Below are positions 1 through 5,367 of a DNA stretch of 7,440 nt, piece by piece. Each line of letters starts with the position of its first letter. The stretch's first letter is position 1. Source of the stretch: QEXZ01 sp034660015 (GTDB taxonomy: Archaea; Halobacteriota; Syntropharchaeia; Alkanophagales; Methanospirareceae); the NCBI GenBank assembly GCA_034660015.1, contig JAYEII010000092.1:1-7440 (forward strand), read 5' to 3'. A program made the translations under genes and the position numbers. Below the pieces are notes generated by a model. The model was not told where the DNA came from and made no database searches. It worked only from the letters and a program-made list of their open reading frames with translations.

Positions 1-887
1 TTATTACCAAAATCCTTCTGGAAGAACATATAGACGCGATAGAAGTGCCACGGGATTTTCCGTTATTCACCGCTGATGAACTGAGGAAAAACGGCATAGA
101 AGTGGTTCCCGTGGAGGAGGAACCGATACTAACGAAAGAGCGCGAGATAAAGGATGAAAATGAAATAGATTGTATGAGAAAGGTGCAAAGAGCTACCGAG
201 CACGCAATGGGAATCGCCATAGCGGCTATAAAAAAATCTTCTGTGATGAATGATTCCCTGTTGGAGAACGATGAAGTTCTAACGTCTGAAAGAATAAAAG
301 CATATATAGAACACGCTTTGATTGATTTTGAATGCATCTGCGATGGTGGAGAGCCGATAGTAGCATGTGGGAAAAGAGCTGCCGACCCTCACTTTACAGG
401 CACTGGTTCCCTCCTCGCAGATGAACCAATCATCATAGATATTTTCCCACGATTAAAGCGGGAGAGATATTACGCAGATATGACAAGAACTGTCGCTAAG
501 GGCGAGCCCGGGAAGGCGATAAAAGAAATGTATGAAGCGGTTCTGGCAGCTCAAAACGCCGCTTTAGCTCGGGTAAAAGAAGGAGTAACGTGCAAAACCC
601 TGCATAATCTCGTGTGTGATGTATTCGAAGAAAGAGGATACGGGACAATAAGAAAAGGCACGAAGAAAGGGTTTATTCATTCCACGGGGCATGGAGTGGG
701 ATTGGACTTGCATGAGAACCCGCGAGTTGCTGATAATGATTACGAGCTACGAAAAGGGAATGTGATTACAATAGAGCCCGGATTGTACGACCCCGAAGTA
801 GGTGCTGTCCGACTGGAGGATATGGTGCTCGTATTGAAGAACGGCTGTGAGAACCTGACGAAGTTTGAGAAGAATTTGATGATATGA
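1..887 (+). CDS. M24 family metallopeptidase, Xaa-Pro dipeptidase/aminopeptidase type (5' end outside the window)
   Basis: This is the C-terminal part (294 codons visible) of a pita-bread-fold peptidase that removes or splits residues next to proline; it is probably cytosolic. The reading frame is open to base 3, and the GTG at 45 lies inside a continuous peptide, so the true start is upstream and an N-terminal creatinase-like domain is probably cut off. All five M24 metal ligands are visible: Asp codons at 438-440 and 477-479 (in IDIFPR and YYADMTRT), His at 690-692 (HSTGHGVG), and Glu at 774-776 (TIEPG) and 816-818 (RLEDM). A substrate-type His lies in ADPHFTGTG (codon 390-392). Two metal ions, usually Mn or Co, are expected from the family. 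HGVGLDLHENP supports a prolidase-like enzyme over methionine aminopeptidase, but substrate preference is not provable from sequence. It ends at TGA 885-887 and converges on the prenyltransferase gene. Confidence 0.93.
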   Translation, partial: ITKILLEEHIDAIEVPRDFPLFTADELRKNGIEVVPVEEEPILTKEREIKDENEIDCMRKVQRATEHAMGIAIAAIKKSSVMNDSLLENDEVLTSERIKAYIEHALIDFECICDGGEPIVACGKRAADPHFTGTGSLLADEPIIIDIFPRLKRERYYADMTRTVAKGEPGKAIKEMYEAVLAAQNAALARVKEGVTCKTLHNLVCDVFEERGYGTIRKGTKKGFIHSTGHGVGLDLHENPRVADNDYELRKGNVITIEPGLYDPEVGAVRLEDMVLVLKNGCENLTKFEKNLMI

Positions 888-900
888 AAAAAACCACGAG

Positions 901-927
901 AAACCTTTTCTTAGAAAGAAAAGGTTT
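901..927. repeat. Perfect intergenic hairpin, 12-bp stem (copy A)
   Basis: AAACCTTTTCTT (901-912) and AAGAAAAGGTTT (916-927) are perfect reverse complements around the loop AGA. The block 901-932 recurs at 2073-2104 with 31 of 32 bases identical, so this is a dispersed repeat and not just a local terminator. It starts 13 bp after the peptidase stop codon, between two convergent genes. Confidence 0.85.
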
Positions 928-938
928 ACCAACAACTT

Positions 939-955
939 TTTTACCTTCGGTAAAA
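939..955. repeat. Small hairpin, 7-bp stem
   Basis: TTTTACC (939-945) pairs with GGTAAAA (949-955) around TTC. It lies between hairpin copy A and the T tract in the convergent gap. Its role is unknown; it may belong to the same repeat module, because the copy at 2097-2139 also pairs TTTACC with GGTAAA. Confidence 0.6.
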
Positions 956-975
956 GCCTTGACTAAAGAAACAAG

Positions 976-990
976 TCTTTTTTTTCTTTT
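976..990 (+). terminator. Oligo-T tract after the peptidase gene
   Basis: Eight T residues (978-985), one C, then TTTT follow the peptidase stop by about 90 bp. Archaeal RNA polymerase terminates at such runs without needing a hairpin, so this is a good candidate for the 3' end of the M24 transcript. Confidence 0.55.
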
Positions 991-1023
991 AGCACAGGTT
1001 TTCTTTTTCTAAAAAAGAAAAAG
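981..1023. repeat. Repeat module B: shared 16-bp box plus an 8-bp-stem hairpin
   Basis: TTTTTCTTTTAGCACA (981-996) is repeated exactly at 2058-2073. It is followed by CTTTTTCT (1003-1010) pairing with AGAAAAAG (1016-1023). Read on the minus strand, 1011-1023 is T-rich and could also end the prenyltransferase transcript, which stops at 1064. Repeat membership is direct observation; the terminator role is inferred. Confidence 0.65.
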
Positions 1024-1063
1024 TGTTGTGTAATCTGGTGGTTATAAATTTTCGTTTTCGCGG

Positions 1064-1987
1064 TCAAACCAGAGCGCCACTTACAAATGCAATTAACCCA
1101 ATACCCAGCGCTATTAACGTCTCTTTTCTCAAATAATTATAATTTATATCCACAGAAACAGTTTTTGAATCAAACCTTTTTCTAAAAGATTTGCGTTTGA
1201 GTTTGAGTCCGAGACACGTATGCACAAACAATACATCCGCAGCCATAACGGGGACGATATATGCAAGATTATGAAAATAGGGTGTATTGCCAATGAAAAA
1301 AGGCACCGCACTCAGTACGACTGCGAGGGAATAGGAAAAAATTGTGACGTGCAAGGCTTTCTCCATTCCATACACCCTTGCGATACTCCGTACGTCTCGT
1401 ACCTCGTCCCCTTTTATGTCTCCCATGTCCTTCATCACTTCCCTTCCGAAACCTGCAAAGAAAGCGATGGAAGCGAGGATAAAGATAGGCTGCATCATTC
1501 CTGTTCGCTCTGGCGCGTATGCGAGTAATCCGCCAAAGATAAACGGTATCGCCATCGTAGCCGCGATATAAAAATTACTTACTGCGATGAATTCCTTCAT
1601 TTTTATGTCGTAAAGAACACCCATCACGGCTAATATAACCGCAAGTGCGAAGCATATACGGTTCAAGAACACTGCGAAGGCAATCCCTGCGGCGATGGCA
1701 ACGCATGCAATCAGCAAAGCCTCTTCTTTTCTTAGCTCTCCTCTTACCAGCGGTCTATCCGTCCGCCGATTCGCAATGTCTGATTCCAGGTCATAATAAT
1801 CGTTTAGTGCAAACGTGCCTGCTTCGAGTAGAAAAGCCGTGCAGAACCCGAACAAGGCAAGTTCGCTGAAAAGCACTGTTTTATCCGCTATGATTATCCC
1901 TATTAACACCCCGCATCCATACATTAATCCATGCTCCGCCCTCGTTAATTCCCAGACGGTTTTTATTTTCAACCACAGATTACACAT
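1064..1987 (-). CDS. UbiA-family prenyltransferase, probably (S)-2,3-di-O-geranylgeranylglyceryl phosphate synthase
   Basis: An integral membrane prenyltransferase of 307 residues. Both prenyl-diphosphate/Mg motifs are present: NDYYDLESD (residues 62-70) and DMGDIKGD (187-194), the second with the DxxDxxxD spacing. Alternating hydrophobic stretches (about 21-34, 42-60, 90-108, 111-127, 136-155, 165-180, 213-233, 240-260, 288-305) fit the eight- to nine-helix UbiA fold. In Archaea the closest role is adding the second geranylgeranyl chain to geranylgeranylglyceryl phosphate, a core step of ether-lipid synthesis. Paralogues act on quinones, haem or chlorophyll-like rings, so the substrate is inferred. 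A basic loop (about 262-272) precedes the last helix. I choose the ATG at 1985-1987, about 11 nt downstream of AAGGGG; a TTG at 1988-1990 immediately upstream is also in frame. Divergent from mutL and convergent with the peptidase gene. Confidence 0.88.
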   Translation of the reverse strand: MCNLWLKIKTVWELTRAEHGLMYGCGVLIGIIIADKTVLFSELALFGFCTAFLLEAGTFALNDYYDLESDIANRRTDRPLVRGELRKEEALLIACVAIAAGIAFAVFLNRICFALAVILAVMGVLYDIKMKEFIAVSNFYIAATMAIPFIFGGLLAYAPERTGMMQPIFILASIAFFAGFGREVMKDMGDIKGDEVRDVRSIARVYGMEKALHVTIFSYSLAVVLSAVPFFIGNTPYFHNLAYIVPVMAADVLFVHTCLGLKLKRKSFRKRFDSKTVSVDINYNYLRKETLIALGIGLIAFVSGALV

Positions 1988-2017
1988 CAAACTTTCTTCC
2001 CCTTAAGAAAGTTTGAT
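1986..2017 (-). promoter_or_regulatory. Start-codon hairpin with the Shine-Dalgarno-like sequence in its loop
   Basis: Read on the minus strand, ATCAAACTTTCTT (2017-2005) and AAGAAAGTTTGAT (1998-1986) form a perfect 13-bp stem. The six-base loop AAGGGG (2004-1999) is the only ribosome-binding-like sequence ahead of the prenyltransferase, and the last two stem bases belong to the ATG. A folded leader could therefore govern start-codon access. Alternatively this is simply another member of the palindromic repeat family that came to rest here. Confidence 0.6.
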
Positions 2018-2025
2018 CAAAGAAA

Positions 2026-2037
2026 CTTATATTTTTT
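2026..2037 (-). promoter_or_regulatory. TATA box candidate for the prenyltransferase gene
   Basis: On the minus strand this reads AAAAAATATAAG, a good archaeal TATA element. Its centre (about 2031) predicts transcription from about 2006, leaving a leader of roughly 19 nt that contains AAGGGG. The surrounding DNA is very AT-rich, so a chance match is possible. Confidence 0.45.
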
Positions 2038-2057
2038 AGCAAAGCGAACAAAAAAAG

Positions 2058-2104
2058 TTTTTCTTTTAGCACAAACCTTTTCTTAGAAAGAAAAGCTTTA
2101 CCAA
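2058..2104. repeat. Repeat module C: 16-bp box fused to a hairpin like copy A
   Basis: TTTTTCTTTTAGCACA (2058-2073) matches 981-996 exactly. It overlaps by one base a 32-bp block (2073-2104) that matches 901-932 with one substitution, G to C at 2096, which breaks one stem pair. The two intergenic gaps on either side of the prenyltransferase gene are thus built from shared modules in different orders. Confidence 0.8.
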
Positions 2105-2139
2105 AAGAATAACAAAAGAAACAGCTATTTTTTGGTAAA
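2097..2139. repeat. 10-bp-stem inverted repeat in the divergent gap
   Basis: TTTACCAAAA (2097-2106) and TTTTGGTAAA (2130-2139) are perfect reverse complements with a 23-nt loop. The loop carries AAAGAAAC, which also occurs at 965-972 and 2019-2026, each time followed by a T-rich run. The T tracts could end transcripts from either side. Confidence 0.6.
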
Positions 2140-2163
2140 ACTTTTTTGCATGCAAAAAAGTTT
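2138..2163. repeat. Perfect 26-bp palindrome abutting the mutL start codon
   Basis: The left half AAACTTTTTTGCA (2138-2150) and right half TGCAAAAAAGTTT (2151-2163) are exact reverse complements with no spacer. Base 2163 is immediately followed by the ATG of mutL at 2164. No Shine-Dalgarno sequence lies between. A protein-binding operator, a cruciform or RNA hairpin at the start codon, or a resident repeat are all possible. Confidence 0.85.
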
Positions 2164-3942
2164 ATGAGGGGCATATTCATTTTAGAGGAGCAGACAATAA
2201 GTAAAATCGCCGCTGGTGAGGTTGTGGACAGACCCGCATCGGTGGTTAAGGAGCTGATAGAGAATTCCATAGATGCAGGGTGCAGAAGAGTAGTTGTAGA
2301 GGTTGGCAAGGGCGGACGGGATTATATCAGAGTAACGGATGACGGATGCGGTATAAGCGAAGAAGACGTAGAAACGGCATTCGAGAAGCACGCAACCAGC
2401 AAAATAACGCGTATAGAAGATTTAGCCGCTCTACAAACGCTTGGATTTCGCGGTGAGGCATTGCCAAGCATAGCTGCAGTGTCGAGGATAGAACTGAGCA
2501 CAAGGCACGAGAGCGAAGGTTTTGGCACTTATCTGCGTGTGGAGGGCGGAGTGGAGCTAAAAGAAAGAAGGAGGATAACTCGTGCAGTCGGTACCACCAT
2601 AGAAATCAAAAGCTTGTTTTACAACCTTCCCGCACGAATCGGCACCATAAAATCGGAATCTACCGAACTGAGACATATAATGGACGTGTGCATAAATTAT
2701 GTCGTAATCTATCCGGAGATAAAATTCGAACTATTTCACGACGAAAAGGAAAAGCCCATAATGAGCACATTAGGCAATGGAGAAATGTTAGATGCTATCG
2801 TTAATGCTTACGGGAGCAGCATTGCCCGGGAACTCATCGAGCTAAAAGAGCCAGATTCTCCTGGTGCTTCTTCGCACATTATTGGTATCCAGGTCGGCGG
2901 CTATATTTCCAAGCCTGCGCTGGTTTATGGCACAAAAAGGCATCTGCACACGTATGTAAATCGGCGGTTTGTGAGGAGTGAAATCATGAACAAGGCGATA
3001 AGGAGAGGGTATAGCACCTTGTTAGCAAAATACACCCAACCTTTCGTCGTTGTTTCTCTTTATATCGAACCAGGCGAGATAAACGTGAACATACATCCAA
3101 AGAAGCACGAAATAAGTTTTTACCATCCGACTGAAGTTTTTCATGCCATAGCCGAGTCCGTTTCGGCGACATTGCGCCATGCGGATTTGATTCCCGAGGT
3201 TGTTGATGTTGAGAAAGAAAAGACTCGCGAAGCCACGGCGGGTGCTAAACTCTTTGGCGTTCCAGATGTGGGGCGGTGGGAAGCAATAGAGGCACTGCAA
3301 AGTTCATTTCAAACAGACGGTACACCAGAAATCAGCGAAAGCCGTGTGGAAGGCGGTAGTGGTAGTTTAGACATACGACCTGCTCCGTTGTATCAGATTC
3401 TTGATAGTTATATTATAGCACAGACGGAAGCGGATGATATGATTATGGTAGACCAGCATGCCGCGGCTGAACGAATAAACTTTGAGCGGTTAATCGGGAA
3501 GTACGGGCAGCGGATAGACAAGCAGGCTCTTTTAAGACCTTACGTGCCCGAACTCAGTCCACATCAACTCTTTTTACTCCGTGAGAATGAGGATACGCTT
3601 AGGGACATGGGATTCGACATAGAGCAGTTTGGCGAGGGCAGTTATATTATACGTGCAATCCCCGTGGTTTTTTACCGGCTGATAGGAGAAGAGGAGATAA
3701 TGGGTGTGATGGAGGATTTAGTGGAAGAGAGCGGTAAAAGGGAGGATAAGCTGCGGATTTTATTCGCTACTGCGGCTTGCAGGGCGAGTGTGAAGGCGGG
3801 GGAGAAGCTGTCGTATGAAAGTATGCGGCAGATAATGGAAGGATTAAAGAATACAAAGATACCCTATACGTGCCCGCATGGAAGACCAACGATAATTCGG
3901 ATGAGCAAGAAAGAAATAGAGAAGAGGTTTAAGCGGAGGTAG
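2164..3942 (+). CDS. mutL: DNA mismatch repair protein MutL, endonuclease type
   Basis: A 592-residue MutL, normal length for the family. MutL couples mismatch recognition by MutS to strand incision. The N-terminal GHKL ATPase has KELIENSIDAG (Glu30, Asn34), DDGCGI (59-64; most MutL proteins have DNGxGI), HATSK (76-80), GFRGEALPSI (94-103) and the GTTIEIKSLFYNLPAR block, followed by the transducer domain with INVNIHPKKHEI. A low-conservation linker (about 345-400) leads to the C-terminal dimerisation/nuclease domain. It has DQHAAAERINFE (Asp430, Glu436, Glu441), ACRASVKAGE (Cys539), CPHGRP (Cys570, His572) and a terminal FKR, the full set of the metal-dependent nicking type and unlike E. coli MutL. 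The ATG at 2164 is preferred: the peptide from there aligns with usual MutL N-termini, and the upstream TTG at 2146 lies inside the palindrome. No mutS is in view. Archaeal mutL is often considered of bacterial origin. Confidence 0.97.
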   Translation: MRGIFILEEQTISKIAAGEVVDRPASVVKELIENSIDAGCRRVVVEVGKGGRDYIRVTDDGCGISEEDVETAFEKHATSKITRIEDLAALQTLGFRGEALPSIAAVSRIELSTRHESEGFGTYLRVEGGVELKERRRITRAVGTTIEIKSLFYNLPARIGTIKSESTELRHIMDVCINYVVIYPEIKFELFHDEKEKPIMSTLGNGEMLDAIVNAYGSSIARELIELKEPDSPGASSHIIGIQVGGYISKPALVYGTKRHLHTYVNRRFVRSEIMNKAIRRGYSTLLAKYTQPFVVVSLYIEPGEINVNIHPKKHEISFYHPTEVFHAIAESVSATLRHADLIPEVVDVEKEKTREATAGAKLFGVPDVGRWEAIEALQSSFQTDGTPEISESRVEGGSGSLDIRPAPLYQILDSYIIAQTEADDMIMVDQHAAAERINFERLIGKYGQRIDKQALLRPYVPELSPHQLFLLRENEDTLRDMGFDIEQFGEGSYIIRAIPVVFYRLIGEEEIMGVMEDLVEESGKREDKLRILFATAACRASVKAGEKLSYESMRQIMEGLKNTKIPYTCPHGRPTIIRMSKKEIEKRFKRR

Positions 3943-3956
3943 GGAGTAAATTGTAA

Positions 3957-3985
3957 AATCCAAGCACGAAATCCTAAATCCTAAA
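3957..3985. repeat. AAATCC low-complexity tract on the left flank of the IS110 element
   Basis: AAATCC occurs at 3957-3962, 3969-3974 and 3976-3981, the last two in AAATCCTAAATCC. A related AAATTC/AAATATC/AAATCC tract lies at 5284-5327, just outside the other end of the IS110 element. This suggests one tract split by the insertion. Confidence 0.55.
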
Positions 3986-3989
3986 CACC

Positions 3990-4002
3990 TATGTTAAGTT
4001 CG
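3990..4002. repeat. IS110 inverted repeat, transposase 3' side
   Basis: TATGTTAAGTTCG pairs with 5267-5280 in inverse orientation with a single-base indel. It lies about 134 bp beyond the transposase stop codon. Confidence 0.7.
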
Positions 4003-4135
4003 TCCCCACTATTTTCTTATTCCTTTGTCCTATTTAAAGTTTTCTATTTTTCATTTTTTACTCATGCTCCCTTCGCTTCAGGACATACACCTATCCGCGG
4101 TCCAATGGCCGCACTATGGCAGACTTCGTCCTTGG
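4003..4135 (-). ncRNA. Candidate bridge (guide) RNA region of the IS110 element
   Basis: This is the non-coding part between the transposase stop and the end repeat. IS110-family recombinases are known to use a structured RNA from a non-coding end, and IS1111-type elements carry it downstream of the gene, as here. The part at 4080-4132 is noticeably GC-richer than its surroundings. AGGAC (4080-4084) can pair with GTCCT (4128-4132), enclosing a GCGG/CCGC stem (4097-4100 with 4109-4112). The remainder (4011-4062) is T-rich on the plus strand. The position argument is good, but the RNA ends, its guide loops and its expression are not shown by the sequence. Confidence 0.4.
4012..4059 (+). terminator. 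T-rich stretch that may end the mutL transcript
   Basis: Successive T runs (for example 4047-4051 and 4054-4059) are the first clear oligo-T signals after the mutL stop. They lie inside the IS110 end, so mutL may now terminate in transposon sequence. There is no hairpin; this rests on T content alone. Confidence 0.35.
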
Positions 4136-5239
4136 TTAGATATGCGCTTTAATCAAATTCTCGCGGTCATCAAGCAATGCCGCATGTTTAGTGACCAAAG
4201 TCTGCACACCTAACCTTCTATCCGGAACTCTTCCTTGTTTTTCAGCAAGGGGGTAGATCACCTGGAGGAGTTTTCTCGCTGCTGCTGTTGCCGCAACGTT
4301 TGCCCCTTTCTTCTTTTTTATCTTGTTGTAATGCTTCGTTATCTTGCTGTCTGGACACCACCGCACATGCACTCTCACTGCTTCTACGAGTATCCATCTA
4401 AGATACTTAGAGCCTTCTTTTGTTATTCGCAAAACTTTTAAAAAAAAAGTTTATCAAAAATGCTTCGCGGAATAGCTCGTATTTCCTGACTGATGTACCC
4501 TTGGAACCAGTCCTGCGTATGAAAACACTTTCTCTTCATTTGAAAATCTGGAGCAATCCTCTATCTCTGAATATATTATCAGCGCTGAATACATGCCTAT
4601 TCCCACTATCCCTGTCAACAACTTCACTTCTTCATATTGGTTTCCCACTTTCTCTATCTCTCTTTCTGCGTTCTTTAGTTCCCTATCCACCGCTTCATAT
4701 ATCAATAGATACGAATCTATAATCGGGTTCTTCAAATTACATAGCCATTTCTTCCCTCTTCCAACGAAAATACCCGCACCATCTGGATATTTTATGTTCC
4801 CCCTCCGCAGTTCTGTCTTTACCTGATTCTTTATTATTCCTCGATACTTACCCAGGAAGATTCTGTGCCTCACTAAATGCCTTAACGCCCTTACCTCCTT
4901 CGGCGGAACATAAGAGGTAGGCAAAAAAACCCCTCTCAGCAACTCTTCCAGCGTCTTTGCATCTATCTTATCCGTCTTTATCTTCGCTTCTGCTATCATC
5001 TTCGTCTTCAATGGATGTGCCAGAACCACTTTGTGCCCCAAACCTTCCAGCAAATCGTAGAAATAGTCGTAGTTGCTACTTGCCTCAAACGCAATCGTCA
5101 TATCTTCCAGACCCGAAAAGAATTCCGCTATGTCTTTCGTCTCTGTCTTTATTCTCCCCTCTTTTATCAATTCTCCCTCTTTTTCACATACCAGGACCTG
5201 ACAAAAACTTTTGTGCAGATCCAGCCCTGCGTATTCCAT
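4136..5239 (-). pseudogene. IS110-family DEDD transposase, interrupted by an insertion with in-frame stops
   Basis: Two blocks in the same minus-strand frame together form one IS110 recombinase. The N-terminal block (5239-4454, 261 residues) has the RuvC-like DEDD catalytic set: Asp7 (GLDLHK), Glu52 (AFEASSNY), Asp90 and Asp93 (KTDKIDAK). It then enters the Transposase_20 region (GIVGIGMYSALIIYSEI) and reaches GLVPRVHQSG, where Ser251 matches the catalytic serine of the family. The C-terminal block (4429-4136) starts RITKEGSKYLRW, the usual continuation. Between TCC (4469-4471) and CGA (4427-4429) lie 39 nt that preserve frame but contain TGA and TAA. A protein ending at 4454 would keep the DEDD set and Ser251 but lose the rest of the C-terminal domain, so it is probably inactive. 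The start ATG (5237-5239) has a GAGGT ribosome site 6 nt upstream. Confidence 0.88.
4430..4468. repeat. Palindrome-bearing mini-insertion inside the IS110 transposase
   Basis: These 39 bases separate codons that are adjacent or nearly so in IS110 proteins. They contain AAACTTTT (4432-4439) paired with AAAAGTTT (4445-4452), like the palindrome at mutL, and the stable mini-hairpin heptamer GCTTCGC/GCGAAGC (4462-4468). TCGC occurs at both edges (4427-4430 and 4465-4468), like a 4-bp target duplication. Removing one repeat unit (38 bp) would not restore the frame exactly, so simple insertion is not the whole story. Confidence 0.6.
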
Positions 5240-5246
5240 TTTTATA

Positions 5247-5266
5247 CCTCTATGCTTTTATAGAGG
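5247..5266 (-). promoter_or_regulatory. Hairpin overlapping the transposase ribosome-binding site
   Basis: CCTCTAT (5247-5253) and ATAGAGG (5260-5266) form a 7-bp stem with a 6-nt loop. On the minus-strand transcript, the 3' arm ATAGAGG is part of the GAGGT sequence that precedes the ATG at 5239. The hairpin would therefore hide the ribosome site, a known way for insertion sequences to limit transposase translation. Confidence 0.55.
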
Positions 5267-5280
5267 CGAACTTAAACATA
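5267..5280. repeat. IS110 inverted repeat, transposase 5' side
   Basis: CGAACTTAAACATA is the reverse complement of 3990-4002 apart from one extra A. It lies 27 bp upstream of the transposase start codon. Confidence 0.7.
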
Positions 5281-5283
5281 CCA

Positions 5284-5327
5284 TCAAATTCAAATATCAA
5301 ATATCTAAATCCCGAATTCAGGATTTA
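5284..5327. repeat. AAATTC/AAATATC/AAATCC tract ending in an imperfect 22-bp palindrome
   Basis: The tract reads CAAATTCAAATATCAAATATC and continues into TAAATCC (5306-5312), GAATTC (5314-5319) and GGATTTA (5321-5327), an inverted repeat with one mismatched pair. It resembles the tract at 3957-3985 and is the right flank of the IS110 element. Confidence 0.55.
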
Positions 5328-5349
5328 TATACTCTACCAAGTAGTAATT

Positions 5350-5367
5350 CATGCGTGTTCGGTTAAG
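5350..5367. repeat. IS4 terminal inverted repeat, left
   Basis: The core GCGTGTTCGGTTAAG (5353-5367) matches the right end in inverse orientation with one difference. The transposase stop codon TAA (5365-5363, minus strand) lies inside this repeat. Confidence 0.8.

Larger units (their letters stand above)
3990..5280 (-). mobile_element. IS110-family insertion sequence (IS1111-like layout)
   Basis: The broken DEDD transposase gene (4136-5239) is flanked by near-identical inverted repeats. TATGTTAAGTTCG at 3990-4002 is the reverse complement of CGAACTTAAACATA at 5267-5280 except for one extra A. They imply an element of about 1.29 kb with only about 40 bp ahead of the gene and about 145 bp after it. 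Subterminal inverted repeats and a long downstream non-coding end are features of the IS1111 group of the IS110 family. The triplet ACC follows or precedes the repeats at 3987-3989 and 5280-5282 and could include the insertion core, but IS110 elements make little or no target duplication, so the exact ends are uncertain by a few bases. Confidence 0.75.

Noticed and set aside
45..47. GTG at 45 as the start of the peptidase
   Set aside because: The frame is open to the left edge and the product would lack the N-terminal domain normal for Xaa-Pro dipeptidases.
1220..1571. Plus-strand open frames opposite the prenyltransferase gene
   Set aside because: They lie antisense to a gene with clear family motifs, have no ribosome site and show low-plausibility composition.
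2146..2163. Upstream TTG start for mutL
   Set aside because: It would lie inside the palindrome and add six residues not usual for MutL; the ATG at 2164 fits the family N-terminus.
4136..4468. Programmed recoding joining the two IS110 transposase blocks
   Set aside because: The blocks are in the same frame but separated by two consecutive stop codons and a non-homologous segment; a frameshift or single readthrough would not produce a normal protein.
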